DNA of 64,000 bases from Macrocybe gigantea. Taxonomy: Eukaryota > Basidiomycota > Agaricomycetes > Agaricales > Callistosporiaceae. A program made the position numbers and the translations under genes. How positions within the stretch are numbered: position 1 is the stretch's first letter; every line of letters starts with the position of its first letter. Where the stretch lies: assembly GCA_011319805.1 (NCBI GenBank), contig SJRY01000283.1, forward strand, positions 124,001 through 188,000. The letters run 5' to 3'. Under the pieces are notes generated by a model. The model had not been told where the DNA came from. It did no database searches and was given only the letters and a program-made list of their open reading frames with translations. Shown piece by piece: positions 10,699-22,646 of the stretch.

Positions 10699-11909
10699 AT
10701 GTCCTCGAGGCGCTCGCCATGGCTTCCAAGCGTCGACGATAGCATGGAAGCCTACGCCCAGCTCTCTTCCGGTCGTTCCACGCCAGACGAGACACGCCGA
10801 ATGCTCGATCCCGCATCAGCATCAGCCGTGGTTACCGAAACACCGTCCGGTCCCACGACTCCTAGATCTGCCCATTTTCCTCCTGAATTGCACGCTCATT
10901 TATGCGCTCTTGAGCAGCAGGTCGATCTGTCGGACGCGCCTCCTGCTGGATTCATGTCTGCGCCCAGCGCCAGCACCGCCAGTGCCCCGTCGCACGCCGG
11001 ACCCAGCAATGCTAGAGCGTCCCTTGCTGCGTCGATCAGAGGCGCCGGCCCGTCGCTCCTTAATCCCTCCACCGTCTCGCCGACGACGCCCACCTCGACC
11101 TCGCAGCCCTTTGTGAACTCTCCCTTTCGCGCCCCGGCTCGAGAGCCAGCACCTGGATAACCCGCATACCCTCAGAGGAAAGCAGAGCGCTGTCGTCGCC
11201 GCCGTCGCCGCCTTTTGGTCCGAACGGTGCTGTCTCCAGCAGAGGCTCGATGATCTTGTACCGTCTCGTGGACTTGGCAGAGGAGCCGCTCCTTCCTCCA
11301 CCCTCGATGAAGGGCCTGAACCGCAGCTCTTTCCTCTCGACGTCCGGCGACTCGATTTCTCTCTCCTCAGACTCGAAGTACCCGATGAGCTCGTACCCTC
11401 CCGAGCACGGATTCGTCGCTTACTCCTATGATCCGTCCTCGGACGAGAGCAACCCGGCGACGCGGAAGATCAGTTGCACGATCCGGCCGAGAAGGTGATT
11501 AGGGTGAACGGACGAGCAGTGTCTTGGCGCGGTCTCACGAACCTCGCGATGTTGGTGGTCTTGCTTGCCGCCTTGCTCTGTCTTTTCGTGGTATACCCTG
11601 TCTTTGCGTTCTATCACGATAACGGGAGGAACGTCCTGATAGTCGGAAACACGCGCATAAACTCGACCGGACAGGCCGTCGACGGCCCTTTTGACGGCAG
11701 AAGCCAGATGCCAGTCGCGTAGGCTCAGATTCCCATCTGCCCCTCCTGGCTCCGTTATCTTTCGACTGACCGCACACGCAGCCTTTTTGACTACATGATC
11801 GATCCTGCGACGCCACCGGAAGCGAGAACGGTAAAAACGTCGGACGGAACGGAATACAACCTCGTTCTGTCTGATGAATTCCGTGAAACGGGCGTCTCGA
11901 CGTTCACAG
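10699..11909 (+). CDS. KRE6/SKN1-like beta-glucan synthesis protein, N-terminal part
   Basis: The protein matches the N-terminus of the KRE6/SKN1 family, type II membrane proteins of the secretory pathway needed for beta-1,6-glucan. A Ser/Pro-rich cytosolic tail contains RIPSEESRALSS and SRGSMILYRL. The next segment, AEDQLHDPAEK, leads to one transmembrane helix (LAMLVVLLAALLCLFVV), then TRINSTGQA and, across intron 11719-11781, DPATPPEARTVKTSDG and LVLSDEFRE, which mark the entrance to the GH16-like lumenal domain. Two one-base shifts (near 11145 and 11455) interrupt the frame. The catalytic core expected next (about 350 residues, with the EID motif) is not found before the region ends, so this looks truncated or decayed rather than merely shifted. 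Confidence 0.7.
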
Positions 11910-12460
11910 GTGCATGATGACGTTTTCGCACATTCCGAACTCGCTGTCTGAGTCGAAGCGTTTTTTTTTGTTTTGTCCACGTCGTCCTACGACAAAGGTC
12001 CCAGCCGATTATGGGAGGTTGAAGGGCGCGACGTGCGGTTGAAATGGTCGATATGCGTGGATCAAGGTTTTATAGAACTCGCCACCTTGTCAGACAAGGT
12101 CGGTCTCCAAGACCAAATTCATGTTTGTCATTTTCTGCAATCTCTACGCCTGTCTAAATTCACCGTCATTGTTTTTTTTTAAGGTGTGGACCGGGTCCTG
12201 GCATCCATCCGATAGGCATCGATTACCTCCAGGCGAGAGCTTGGACCGGGCGTTGTCAATCGACATGTCATTCGAGATGCCAGGTGAGAGAAGACTGAGA
12301 ATTTTTTTTTTTTTACTGAGCTGACGAATATCTAGACTCCTCGTCAAGCGTGCAGCCGCCGAGATACGTACGGGTTTATCAAAGGAGGACGTGGGACTAT
12401 TTCACGTGCCAGTCGAACCTTCAAGGCTACAGGTCCATCGATCTCAATCTCTTATGAACC
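11910..12460 (+). pseudogene. Degenerate remainder downstream of the KRE6-like N-terminus
   Basis: After a plausible donor at 11910 the sequence has splice-like sites and short open pieces. One ends in a YVRVYQRRTW motif at about 12363-12392, resembling the VDYVRVYQ tail of KRE6/SKN1 proteins. Only about 180 codons would fit, far short of the family's lumenal domain, and no piece shows the GH16 active-site sequence. I infer an internally deleted or highly diverged 3' end; weak similarity may continue to about 13180, but I could not establish it. Confidence 0.3.
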
Positions 12461-13785
12461 CCATCTGTCGAGCCTTATCGCAGCCTCGCGTCGCGGACCT
12501 CCGCGTGTAGGTAGGCTACCAAGGCGGCTTCTCATCACGGTCGCTGTAGGGATTTCGGTGGATTTAACCGCTATTTATTTCCTGGTTTTGGTTATCTGTT
12601 TATCGCTTTTCTTTTTGGGGCTCAGCTTTTCTCGCGGTATACCTTTACCCTTTGGACTGATTTCATAGCCACTTGCTCAACCCTTCACGTTCGTTGTCGT
12701 CTGATGTATTGTACTTACCCTTCATCCTTCCTGCGGGGTCCATTGCCTTGGCAACCCGTCTCATCGAGACCTGGCATGGATCCCGTGATAATGATACCGA
12801 TTTCGGAGGCATCCTGGATATGCTCGATGCTTGACGGAATGGAATTGCCTTCCGAGAGGTGGGCATGGGTCTTTCATTCGCTACAGTTCAAGTTGCAAGC
12901 CAGCCAAATGGGTCACATGACACCAGTCACAACGTTCGCGTCTACCTTACAGCAAGTCGACGGTCAGGTCACCTCTTTTCTATCGAGAAACACGCCCTGC
13001 TCCGTCCTTCGTCCTTGGCTGGAGCGCGGGCGTCCTCACAGCCAGTTCGTGTCCTTTATCGCTGAGGTCGCCGTCGATAAAGGTCTGCATGCAAAAAAAA
13101 AAAAAAAAAAAAAGAACCACAAACGCGATGACATTCACATTTGTCACGCCTTCTGTTCGCTTGACTTGACTCGACCGCCAGCCTGAGGGATCACCAGATG
13201 CTCTGACCGCCTAGCACAGAGAACTCGTCGCAAACACCCTCGAGCCAAATGCAATCAGCACAAAAACTCATCCGACTCTGCAATGCCAGCCAGCTATGTG
13301 AGAACTCATGATTGGTGAATACCCTGGGGAAGACAGCAGAGGACTCGACTGGTGCGATCGATAAGAGGGAATGAAAACGGCGTGTATGGAGACCTCTTTT
13401 TTTTTTTTTATTGACGAGAACCCTCTCATTTCACCTCTGACATGGGCGCCATTCGGTGCCACTAGACCTATTTGGATCACTCGATTGACTGGGGATTCTA
13501 GTTGAATAGCCCAGTGCAAATTCCCCCGACTTCAGGACATTGGACTCGACGCAAGGCGGCAGGTAGAATACGTGCCCCATGCAGAAATCCCACGGTTTGA
13601 AGAAATAGAAAGTGCGTGGCCAATAGTGCGGAACGATGACGAGTACCTCAGCTTTCATTGACGCGACTGACAAGGTGGCACGTACCATGGATTGAGATCA
13701 CCTTTTCTCCTTCACGAACTAGGGCTCCCGAGAAGAAATGGTCACATTGCTCCCTGCTGACCCTCATCTGCTTCTGTGTTTTCTC
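12461..13785. other. Intergenic / unassigned region before the amino-acid oxidase
   Basis: No convincing gene. It contains an A21 tract (13093-13113), scattered short frames on both strands without motifs, and the promoter of the downstream oxidase. The plus-strand frame 12704-13186 has no recognised domain and may hold decayed KRE6-like sequence, but that is a guess. Confidence 0.4.
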
Positions 13786-13793
13786 TATATAAG
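13786..13793 (+). promoter_or_regulatory. TATA box of the amino-acid oxidase gene
   Basis: A canonical tatataag lies 50 bp upstream of the ATG at 13843, at the usual distance for a short fungal 5' leader. Confidence 0.6.
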
Positions 13794-13842
13794 AGGCGGC
13801 TGGTGGAATGGGGAGCCTCTCCCATCGTGATTCACTGCTATA

Positions 13843-15976
13843 ATGACCGCCAACGTCAGCTCTACTCCTCCTGCGTTGGCCTATGATATATTTGCACATC
13901 ATGGACGTCACCTGATCCAGGCCTACGATGATCAAAGGCGCCTTCGTTATCCCGGCATCCCCACCAACGGAACCCTCACCGCCACGGCTGCCCCCACCGC
14001 CCCCACCGATTCCTCTCCCGGTAGGGATTCTTGGTGCAGGTATGGAGAAAAAGACCCATCAGCGACAGGTATGCTGGCATAGTTAAACTTTTCCTTTATA
14101 ATTCAGGTATTGGCGGACTGTACGCGGCTCTGATCCTCCAGAAGCTGGGTATCCCGTATCGCATCCTCGAAGCTCGTCACAGAGTCGGAGGCAGGCTCTT
14201 CACCTATACGTTCCCCGACGAAACCGGCCATCCCTACAATTACTTTGATGCAGGTGCCATGAGGTTCCCCGATATCCCTGCCATGGGGCGGGTGTTCCAC
14301 CTCTTCAACATGCCCGAGCTCAACACGCCCGATATCGAACTGAAAAACAAGCTCAAGCCATTTTACTACAATGGGCACGGCCCACAGAGCGCGTTCCTCT
14401 CGTTCAACGATGTCGTCGTTCGCAAGAACGCCGTTCCGGCTGACGATCCCTTCAAGTCTGCTGAGGTCCTCAAGGTCCCCGATGCGCACTTGTATATCGA
14501 CGCTGGGTGCAGGACATTATAAACGATGTGGTTGATCCCTTCGCGAGAGGTATTCTCCAAGATCTGAGGACGGGAGGGAAGGAGGGTTGGAGTCATATGA
14601 TGAAGTTTGACCATCACTCCATCCGCTCGTACATGGCCACGGAATACATACCTAGCGACGCCTTGAATATTCCTAGGAAGCCCTTCCTTCTGACGTCGTC
14701 AACTGGTGCGAAACCTTCACAGGGAATGCAGGTTGGTTTGATCGTGCATTGTCTGAGCTCATCCTCGGCATGGTGGCCTTCGGGTGGCAACCTGGTCCTG
14801 CCGATACCAAATGGTATCTGATCGAGTGAGTCTTTTATTTCCATGCTTTGCGCACGGTTTCGAGAGAGGACTCATGACGGTCACCGGCGTTATCCAGTGG
14901 TGGCGCTTCAGAGATCGCACGAGGCATATGGATACATCTAACACGTCACAATCCCGCTGCTGTTGAATTTGGAGCCAAGGTGACGTCCATCGCCTGGAAT
15001 CGGGCGGAACGTGTCGTCGACGTGGAGACCAACCACAACGAGCACCACCGATTCTCGCACGTCATCACGACGCTCCCGCTCCCCGTCCTTCGCACGATCG
15101 ACCTCAAGAACGCCAAGCTTACACCCCTCCAGTACAGTGCGCTGCGCCAGCTGAACTACTCGCCTTCGGTCAAGATCGGCATGCAGTTCAAAACGCGTGG
15201 TGGACGACGGCCAACGATGAGAGCGGGCAGCGACTTGGCATCGTTGGCGGGCAGTCGACCACGGACACGCCCTTGCGGAACGTTGTGTACCCTTCGTTCG
15301 GAGACGCGATCGGCGGCAAGACACCGACGCTGATCGCGAGCTATTGTTCCCTCGACGATGCGATCCGGATGAGCGCGATGATGGACGAAGATTCCAAAAC
15401 CGCCTTGACCAATCTGGTTCTGAGGCAGCTCGCGAAGATCCACAATGTAAAAGAGGCATTCCTGCACGAGCAGCTCATTGACGTTAAGCCGTGGAGCTGG
15501 CACAGCGATCCTTATACTATGGGTAGGCATACTCCTGCTCCTGTGGGCTTCGTCGCCGTCTCTGATCACTGGCCATTCGATTCAAAGGCGGATTCGCGAC
15601 CTTTGGTCCGGGCAAGTTCGAAAGCCTTTACACAAGCCTGACGACCCCCGCTTCCGGAGGGCGGCTACACTTTGCCGGGGAGGCCATCAGTCCCAGGCAT
15701 GCGTGGGTGGCGGGCTCGTTGCACAGCGTCTGGAGAGCGGTGCGAGAGATGCTGCTCTTCCCCCCGTTCCGCGGTCTTGAAGCCGATTTCTTTGAGCTGT
15801 TTGGCCGGGACCCGGAATGGGTCAGAGATCCTCGACCTTCCGGTGCGGGTGAAGAGGCCAATGTCCAACCATTAAACGCCGCTTTAGGCACGGGTGCTGC
15901 ACAGGCTGTTCCAATCACAGAGGACTTGGTGCTGGAGCATCTCGCAGCCACCATACCCGAATTGGACTTGTCCTAA
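13843..15976 (+). CDS. L-amino-acid oxidase / flavin amine oxidase
   Basis: This FAD enzyme oxidises L-amino acids to 2-oxo acids, ammonia and hydrogen peroxide. Exons are 13843-14039, 14107-14825, 14898-15522 and 15588-15976. The dinucleotide-binding motif VGILGAGIGGLYAAL is split by intron 1. ILEARHRVGGRLFTY follows, then the conserved VVNWCETFTG...AFGWQPG region. The C-terminal flavin-contacting block GGFATFGPGKF...GRLHFAGEAISPRHAWVAG is intact. Four one-base deletions are needed (about 13995 in a C-rich run, 14505 in a GGG run, 14685, 15190); each restores exact family sequence. The large number of shifts in an otherwise well-preserved gene favours assembly indels, but an inactive allele is possible. 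No signal peptide is visible, so it is probably intracellular. Confidence 0.78.
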
Positions 15977-16378
15977 GCCTTTCATATACGTATGCATTTC
16001 TTGTGTCGATTTGCGATGATTCTGGAGGATGTGTATCGCCTTGGGTATCTCAGGATTCGATCACTGGTTTCGAGTAGCAGTTCAAATGTGATGGCAAAAT
16101 CTGGGGAAATAAACATGTACATCAATTGCATGGCAGTATACAGATCGTTGCTTACTGTAACGTCTGTGTCATTGCTGTAATTACATTCATTATGCCAGAC
16201 ATTATCAGCTGCAGTGGCGACCGTACCCCTCACTGCTCTGTTCTTTCGCAATGCAAGCCGCCAGAAATTACCTCGCACCCGCCAAGGACGATCTACGCAT
16301 GCCGGAGGAACTGAAGAAATACGACGGCTCGAATCCTGCTCTGCTGATATATGTTATACAACAGCACGATCGGTATAC
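15977..16378. other. Intergenic region after the amino-acid oxidase
   Basis: This holds the oxidase 3' region and a short plus-strand frame beginning at 16251 (MQAARNYLAPAKDD...). That frame runs straight into the inverted kinase fragment and has no recognisable domain, so I do not call it a gene. Confidence 0.45.
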
Positions 16379-16491
16379 ACTGGTCATTCAGATGTCTCCT
16401 TCCATTCCGACAGGTGTTCCTTGGCTAGTCGTGCCTCTTCTTCCGTCGCCTTCCACGCTGAGTGATCGCGGCCACGAGCGAAATCCGATAG
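16379..16491 (-). repeat. Inverted copy of a FunK1 exon segment
   Basis: These 113 bp are the reverse complement of 17654-17766 in the neighbouring FunK1 kinase gene, with six mismatches by eye, five of them transitions. The copy lies about 200 bp upstream of that gene's TATA box, in opposite orientation to its source, with about 1.16 kb between arms. It does not resemble the second FunK1 gene at the right edge as closely, so the local gene is the likely source. Confidence 0.9.
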
Positions 16492-16691
16492 GGCATGGGG
16501 CTCCTGGAGCTATACATCCGAGTCTTCGGCAGTTCGGAATTTCGGTCACATAGTCACGTGCTTTTGCAGAAATGTGGCTGTCACGCGTTCGTGACTTGGC
16601 CACACGCGCGCAAGTTTGGTACGTCCATTGTTCTCTTCCAACCACATCATTCTTGTACTCATTCTCAACGCATAAGTGGCCCATACCGTCG

Positions 16692-16698
16692 TATATAA
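16692..16698 (+). promoter_or_regulatory. TATA box of the FunK1 gene
   Basis: tatataa lies 37 bp upstream of the ATG at 16735. Confidence 0.55.
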
Positions 16699-16734
16699 GT
16701 TGGAGTCTCCTCTAGTATTGTAAGTCATCTCGTC

Positions 16735-19201
16735 ATGTCTACTGCTGCGAGCGATCCTCAGCCTCACACTGATTTCCTCTTCGAAATCCTAGAACAGTAC
16801 ACTGGCTCACTCAGCTCACCGTTCAGGAGAAACGGAAATTCTACTCGAAAACATCAGGTGCCACGAAAGCTTGATTTTAAGGCAGCGCGATCAAAGAAAG
16901 CGGAAGAAATGCTCGGCTTCTTTGTTGGACCAATGCCGTTCAAGCATTCTTAGATTCATATGTCGCCGAAGCACAGGAGCCAACACCACCACTTCCGCAG
17001 TTATTTCAAAGTGGCTCGAAGATCAAAGAAGAAAAAGCTATGTACTCTGAATTCGTACGTCGCCACATAGCTGTGATATCCATCGACTCACATGTCGGGT
17101 TGGTTTGCAGATCCAGAAAATCACCGCCAGTGGCCTGATCCCAGGCTTCAAGATAGTTGACACTTCAGAACACCCAGATCTCTACTCCTTGAAGGGCAGA
17201 AGATTCAAACCTGATCCTTCCATGTATCGTGAATGGGTGAATACGGAGAAGAGGCCCACTCAGTTTGACGAGCTCGAGCTCAACTTCGAGTTCAAACGAG
17301 GATCAGGCTTTGATCCCTTTCAGGATCCCGAGGATGATGACGAGGACACAGCACAGGAACCTATCGAAGACGAGACCCCCGAAAAAAGCCACAAAGACAC
17401 GAAAGCCGAAAAGCGCAAGGCTTTACATTTCGAAGCATTGACAGCTGGTGGCAAGGACGTACGGGGCCAGTTGACTTTATACGCCACCGAATGGTTTGCT
17501 CGCCAACCCCGACTCTTCGGCTTCACTGTCTTTATTTTTCACCCCTATGTTCGCTTCATCCTTTGGGATCGTTCAGCAAGCGTTGTCACAGAGCGATTCG
17601 AGCTAGGCGCCCATCCCGAATATCTTGCAGAATTTCTTTGGCGATTTGTTCATCTATCGGATTTCGCTCGTGGCCGCGACCCCTCAGTGCGGAAGGCGAC
17701 GGAAGAAGAGGCACGACTAGCCAAGGAACACCTGTCGGAATGGAAGGAGGCATCTGAACGACCAGTATATGTTTTTAGCGTTCCAGATGGACAGCTAGAG
17801 CGCGAGTTCATCGGATGGGGCTCGCTGGCGCTCCCGGAGTCGCTCATAGGAAGGGCGACGAAAGCTTACCCCGTATATGAGAAGGCAACTGGCAAGAGGT
17901 ATTTTCTGAAAGATTCGTGGCGTGCGGTGACAACAGAGAAAGAGGCCGCGATCCTGCAAGAATTAAACGCTGCTGGCGTCCGAAATGTGCCACGACTTGT
18001 TTGTGGTGGTGACCTCCCTGAACATCGGACCCTGTCGCACCTTGTCGGTGTTGAGGAGGATTCCGACTTCTACGACTCAGAGACTGGCTTGAAGCGGCCA
18101 GAATGGAAGTGTGGACAATACTTTGTCATCGAACGAATTCATCACCGCTTCGTCGAAGATTTCATCGGCACTCATCTGAACATTTCCGATCGTCGAAGCA
18201 ACTGATGCAAGCTGTATATGATGCATTCATTGGTAAGTGCCGGATTGCTCGATTTTGGTTCGGTGCTCAACCATTTGGTAGCCCATGAGGATGCCGTTAC
18301 AAAATGTCGGATCCTACATCGCGATGTAAGTGGGAAGAATGTTATGATGACGCAAAATGGCCATGGGATATTGAACGACTGGGACTTGGCTAAGCGCATT
18401 CCCGAATTCCCGGACGTCGAACAGCCTCGAACGCCTCACCGAACTGTACGTTTGAAGATAATGCTTAGTTCTTTTGTCTTACTCATACCATGTTCATCAG
18501 GGTACTTGGCAATTCATCTCCGCTATGTTGTTGAAGCGCCCGGGCAAGCGTCACGTTGTCCAAGACGACATCGAATCATTCATCTATGTCGTTCTCTACT
18601 ACGCCTTCCGCTACCTACCGCACTCAGCTGTAGATTGTGCCAAGACGTTATTCGCAGAAGTCTTTGATGAAAGTTCAAAAGGTGCCAGCGGACAAATCGA
18701 AGGCGGCAAGCACAAAACGCTCTTCTTCAAAATCCTGAAGACTATCTTGGGGACGATTTGAGTTTACAAGCAATGCACCCTTGCAGTCCTGGTTCGAGTA
18801 TATTCTCCGGCGGTTGAAGAATGGCACGTTACGAGTCCAGCTGCTACACCACATCAGACCTCCAAACCTCCACGATTCCGAGGAACGATAAGAAGCCCAA
18901 GCGGCTTGTCTCGAAGGAGAGTTCGATTCCCTTTGGTAATCTCGAGTTTGCAGACCACTCCAAACTACGGAAGCGATGGGAGACGATCCTTGCGCTTTCG
19001 AACTGGCCAGAACACGAAATCCTCGAAGATCACACTCCCGAACAATCGCCCGAACCCAACCAAAACCCGTTGATCACCGTCGTTGGTTCCCGATTCGGGA
19101 GTGCTAGTGGTTTGCCTAAACGGCCTCTGGAAGGCGATCTGGGAGGTGAGCAGATGACGAAGAGAAGTAGGACGTCTACTTCCCTACATTTTTCACGCTA
19201 G
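16735..19201 (+). CDS. FunK1 fungal-type protein kinase (frames interrupted)
   Basis: FunK1 kinases are an expanded family of mushroom-forming fungi; substrates are unknown. Introns are 17055-17110, 18233-18281 and 18446-18500. The large second exon carries an acidic linker (EDDDEDTAQEP), then FTVFIFHPYVRFILWDRS, and YEKATGKRYFLKDSWR with the likely ATP lysine. The catalytic loop is HRDVSGKNVMM, the metal loop is LNDWDLAKR, followed by GTWQFISA and the VVQDDIESFIYV block. The C-terminus is basic and disordered. One-base shifts are needed near 16950 (FKAFLDSY restored), 18175 (EHFRSSKQLMQ restored) and 18735, with two more before 18900. The catalytic residues are present, so function is possible if the shifts are artefacts. 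The intact minus-strand paralog starting beyond 64000 gives the reference gene structure. Confidence 0.82.
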
Positions 19202-19421
19202 CGTAGCTTCCGCAGTCATATATTACACGGAAATTTTGATGTACTTTGTATTTGCCGTTTGCTTCAAGAATTGGGTCACTCAATGTTTTCCGTTCAAATG
19301 GATATTGGAATTTATGTTGTCTTTTTTGTCAACACGAATGCCTGGCTGGCACGGCAAGTATGAATATGATGGTATCAAGGAACGAATTCCGGCAGACGAG
19401 ACTGGTACATATACAGGTCTG

Positions 19422-20755
19422 CTACTGTAGGGCTGCAGCTCTTCCTGCAATATACTCCTCCGCATGTCCTGGAACCTCAATCTTGAATATCTCTCTCAAA
19501 GCCTGAATCCTATCCTTCTCTGTCTCCAGCTTTCGAACAAGTTCGCTCTGGTCCGCCGGCGTGACGCTTCACCTCCCTTCCGGACATGATGTACCTGCAC
19601 AAAGGCGAGGACGATTTCGGCATCGAGATTCGTGCTCGCTCAGGAGCTTTATCAGGGGGCCCTTCTTCGTTTCGCATCTCTTCGTCGAGAAGAGCGTGTC
19701 TGACGCAGACTACGTTACGAAATATGCCCGACTGCCGCGTGCAGATGACCAAAGAGGCTGCGTCCCAATCTATGCGGAAGGATTCGACTTCGGTAAAGGC
19801 GAGAATGGTAGTCCATTTGCCGTCATCATCTCCGTCCTTAGAGTGCCAAACCTCAAGGTTCCAGAGCAAGTCTGAACGGGATGAGTCGACGTTCGTTTGA
19901 TCTGAGAACATGAACATGTTGTCAACGAACTGCATGTTTTTTTTAAAAATCGCTCGCCTATGCTGGACGTTGGGTGAGGCATGCGCGTAAGTCGATGCTT
20001 TTCGGAGGGTGTGGCCCCCATCACGACGTTTCTTCCGCATCAGAAAGCAAAATCGGTCGAGCGAGACAGGATGAACCGAAGCCGACGTCAACAACGTAGG
20101 TCTCGTTGCCGTGCTTGGACGGCTGCACGAATATTACCAAGTGAGAAAGAGGAGTAAACACGCCAGATTCGTTTACTCGAGCGGACGAGCCGAACGCCCT
20201 GTAAAAGACAGTACCTGGTCAGTTCCATGCGTGGCTACGGGCCAATCGCAAAATCCGCGAGCTTTCGTTTCGCTTCTCTTTTTCACAAGAACGTAAAACA
20301 TCGGTTTACCTGTATCCCAAGCCCCGGAGCATGCCGAGGAAGAGACCGTTTAGCCCAAAACAATACGAGCCTTTTTGTTCAGTGACGAGCCGTTGGAACG
20401 TCCCTTCATAACTGACGTCCATCATATGGTCTTCCGTGCTGATGCAGTTCAACAAATTAGTCAAACAAAACACATAGATCTGGTGACAGAACTGCACACA
20501 CTAATGCATCGCAGTATTCTCGAAAGGGAAAGCCAAAAGGCTCAGCCTCATGAGAAGCTCAAGATTCTCAAGATTGGCGGGAAAGGCTCCCGAGGCGACG
20601 GATGCCTCGTTCGGAACTTCTGGATATCCGATGCATGGGAGCCACTGGACGATCTGTGCCGGTGAATAAGGAGAAGCGACGCGTCTGATGAACTGTCCGT
20701 CCCGGAGAGTGCCTCGGCAGGATGCTTTATTGTCATGATCAAGAGCGGTAGGCAT
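19422..20755 (-). CDS. Arylamine N-acetyltransferase (NAT)
   Basis: NATs transfer an acetyl or acyl group from CoA to arylamines and detoxify them. Reading from the ATG at 20755: DGQFIRRVASPYSPAQIVQWL, LLAFPFENTAMHY across intron 20439-20501, then the catalytic cysteine in GSYCFGLNGLFLGMLRGLGYR. After intron 20199-20309 come the His of LSHLVIFVQ and the Asp of VDVGFGSS, completing the Cys-His-Asp triad. EKHRLTRMPHPTSSI then joins through a GC-AG intron (19902-19957, gcgagc donor) to DQTNVDSS and LLWNLEVWH. The C-terminal FTEVESFRIDWDA and REIFKIEVPGH segments are conserved. Two one-base shifts are needed (about 20030 and 19560). Upstream in-frame sequence has no ATG, so 20755 is my start. It is convergent with the FunK1 gene. 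Confidence 0.85.
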
Positions 20756-21425
20756 CAGCGACAGGCTGACTCGGAGCTGTCGCGAAGCAACGAGCTCAGT
20801 TCTACTTCCTTGTATGTCCTCTGGAACGCGCACAGAAGTTTTGATATCCTCGTCGAGCGCGGAGGTGGCTGTCGAAAGAAGATCCGGGTGCTTGGATCAT
20901 GGTAGCTTGTCGTTGAATTAGTTGTTTAGAACGGAAGGAGTGACCAAACAGCAGTTTATAGGACGGGCAATGGGGACAGAGTGAATCGCTGCGCTAGAGG
21001 ACTTGTCTTAACGGGGATGTCTTTTAATTATAAATTTCATCATTGTTTCTATCTACGAAGCAAAGGGTAACTCGTCTTCGTGGTCCTTGCAACCCTCTCA
21101 TCACAATTGTTTCGCGTATCCAAGGGGCGGACACGGAAAACAGGCATTCTCATGCAATCAAGAATAGGACATGTCACGGGTATGGGTAAGGAACGGCGCT
21201 CAAAACGGCTCTTCAAGCTTCAATCCTTATCCGGTCCTGCGCGATGTATATGTAGCCAGCATTGCCCGGCGTGGAGAGATAGAAGCATCAGAATTTAGGA
21301 CCTTCCTTGGGTTCTCAGTCTAGGGGGTCGCTTGCATTTATATACCCACTGAATCGCCCCGCGGGGGTAATCAGAGCTCTGATTTCCATCCTGCTCATTC
21401 GTTGCTTGCCGTAGTTCAAGGTATC
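20756..21425. other. Divergent intergenic region between NAT and the dehydrogenase
   Basis: This 670-bp region separates two divergently transcribed genes. A ttatatac TATA-like element at 21338-21345 is 81 bp upstream of the dehydrogenase ATG. No open frame of note. Confidence 0.5.
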
Positions 21426-22646
21426 ATGTCGTCCAAAGGGGTGGCGCTTGTGACTGGAGCTGGTGAGTGATCCTTGCTTCATAGTTCCGCCCGAAAGGCA
21501 TTACTCACGATTCCAAAGGACAAGGGATTGGGCGCGCGATTGCATTGAAATTGGCAGACGATGGTTTCGATGTCGCGGTAAACGACATCCAGGAGGAAAA
21601 GCTTGTGACAGTCGTGCAGGAGATAAAGGCGAAGGGCAGGAAGGCGTCCGCTCACTTTGCAGACGTGGCAGTTGAAGACCAGGTAAAGAAAATGGTGGAC
21701 GAAGTGGTCAAAGAGCATGGCAGTTTAGATGTCGTAAGCGCAACCGGCTCTTCTATGCTGCCGGCGAACTGACACTCGTCCGTTGCGAGTAGATGGTGGC
21801 CAACGCCGGCATCGCGATACACAAACCTATACTGGACAGTGAGTGCCCGAAAGTAAAGTTGCCGTGAAATATTCAGCTAACGACTAGCCAAGCTGCGGAA
21901 TGCGAATGGGATCGAGTTTTCTCCGTGAACGCCAAAGGGACGTTCTTCTGTTACAAGCACGCCGGAAAACAGATGATTGCACAAGGAAGAGGAGGGAGGA
22001 TCATAGGAGCAGCTTCGACCTCTGCCAAACGAGGTGCGTCTTGCCGCTGGAAGAACAGGAAACGATTAGACGACCGTTGTTCTATGATACAACCAGGCTC
22101 TGCCAACCTCGCAGTCTACTGTGGCACGAAATTTGCGATACGCGGGATCACTCAGGCGGCAGGTAGGTCGAGTTTATCATCCCGAATTTGGGTCATGCAG
22201 AAAATCCCTTGAAAGCGGCGGAATTTGGCCCTTATGGCATAACCGTCAACACATACGCGCCAGGACCAATACAAACGTCACTGTGTAAGCCAGGGTACGT
22301 CACTTTTCATGGCGCTGTGAACTAATCGGTACGACAGTGGAGAAGCTCGATGATGCGGAGGTGACCAGAAACGGCGGCGAGAAAGGCTCATTCTTGGAGG
22401 ATGTGAGTGAATTGGACGCTGGTAACTGCTAGAAACGCACTAATGGGCAAATCCAGCTCAGAAACAGAACGCTGGTGAAATTCAATGGCACAACCGATGA
22501 TGTAGCGAGCCTGGTGTCTTATCTGGCGTCCAAAGAGTCGAGATTCATCACAGGACAGAGCGTGAGTCGTGTCTTTCGTCAACGCGAGATGGACGTCAAT
22601 CTGAATTCCGTAGATTTCCTGCAATGGAGGGATGTTCTTCGATTAA
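21426..22646 (+). CDS. Short-chain dehydrogenase/reductase (diacetyl/butanediol reductase-like)
   Basis: Nine exons close exactly to 258 residues: 21426-21462, 21519-21733, 21793-21838, 21893-22033, 22097-22162, 22216-22284, 22338-22402, 22457-22561, 22614-22646. It is a classical NAD(P)-dependent Rossmann-fold SDR. The TGAGQGIGR cofactor loop is split by intron 1. VNDI at the end of strand beta2, with an acidic residue, suggests preference for NADH. MVANAGIA is the NNAG-like motif. The catalytic Ser is in STSAK, and Tyr/Lys are in VYCGTK. The C-terminus GQSISCNGGMFFD is the usual family tail. It resembles acetoin/diacetyl reductases, but substrate cannot be told from sequence. Every intron is 53-63 bp with GT-AG ends. 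No damage is seen. Confidence 0.87.

Noticed and set aside
16251..16553. Short plus-strand frame upstream of FunK1
   Set aside because: Its second half is the inverted kinase fragment read on the wrong strand, and the first half has no recognisable family.
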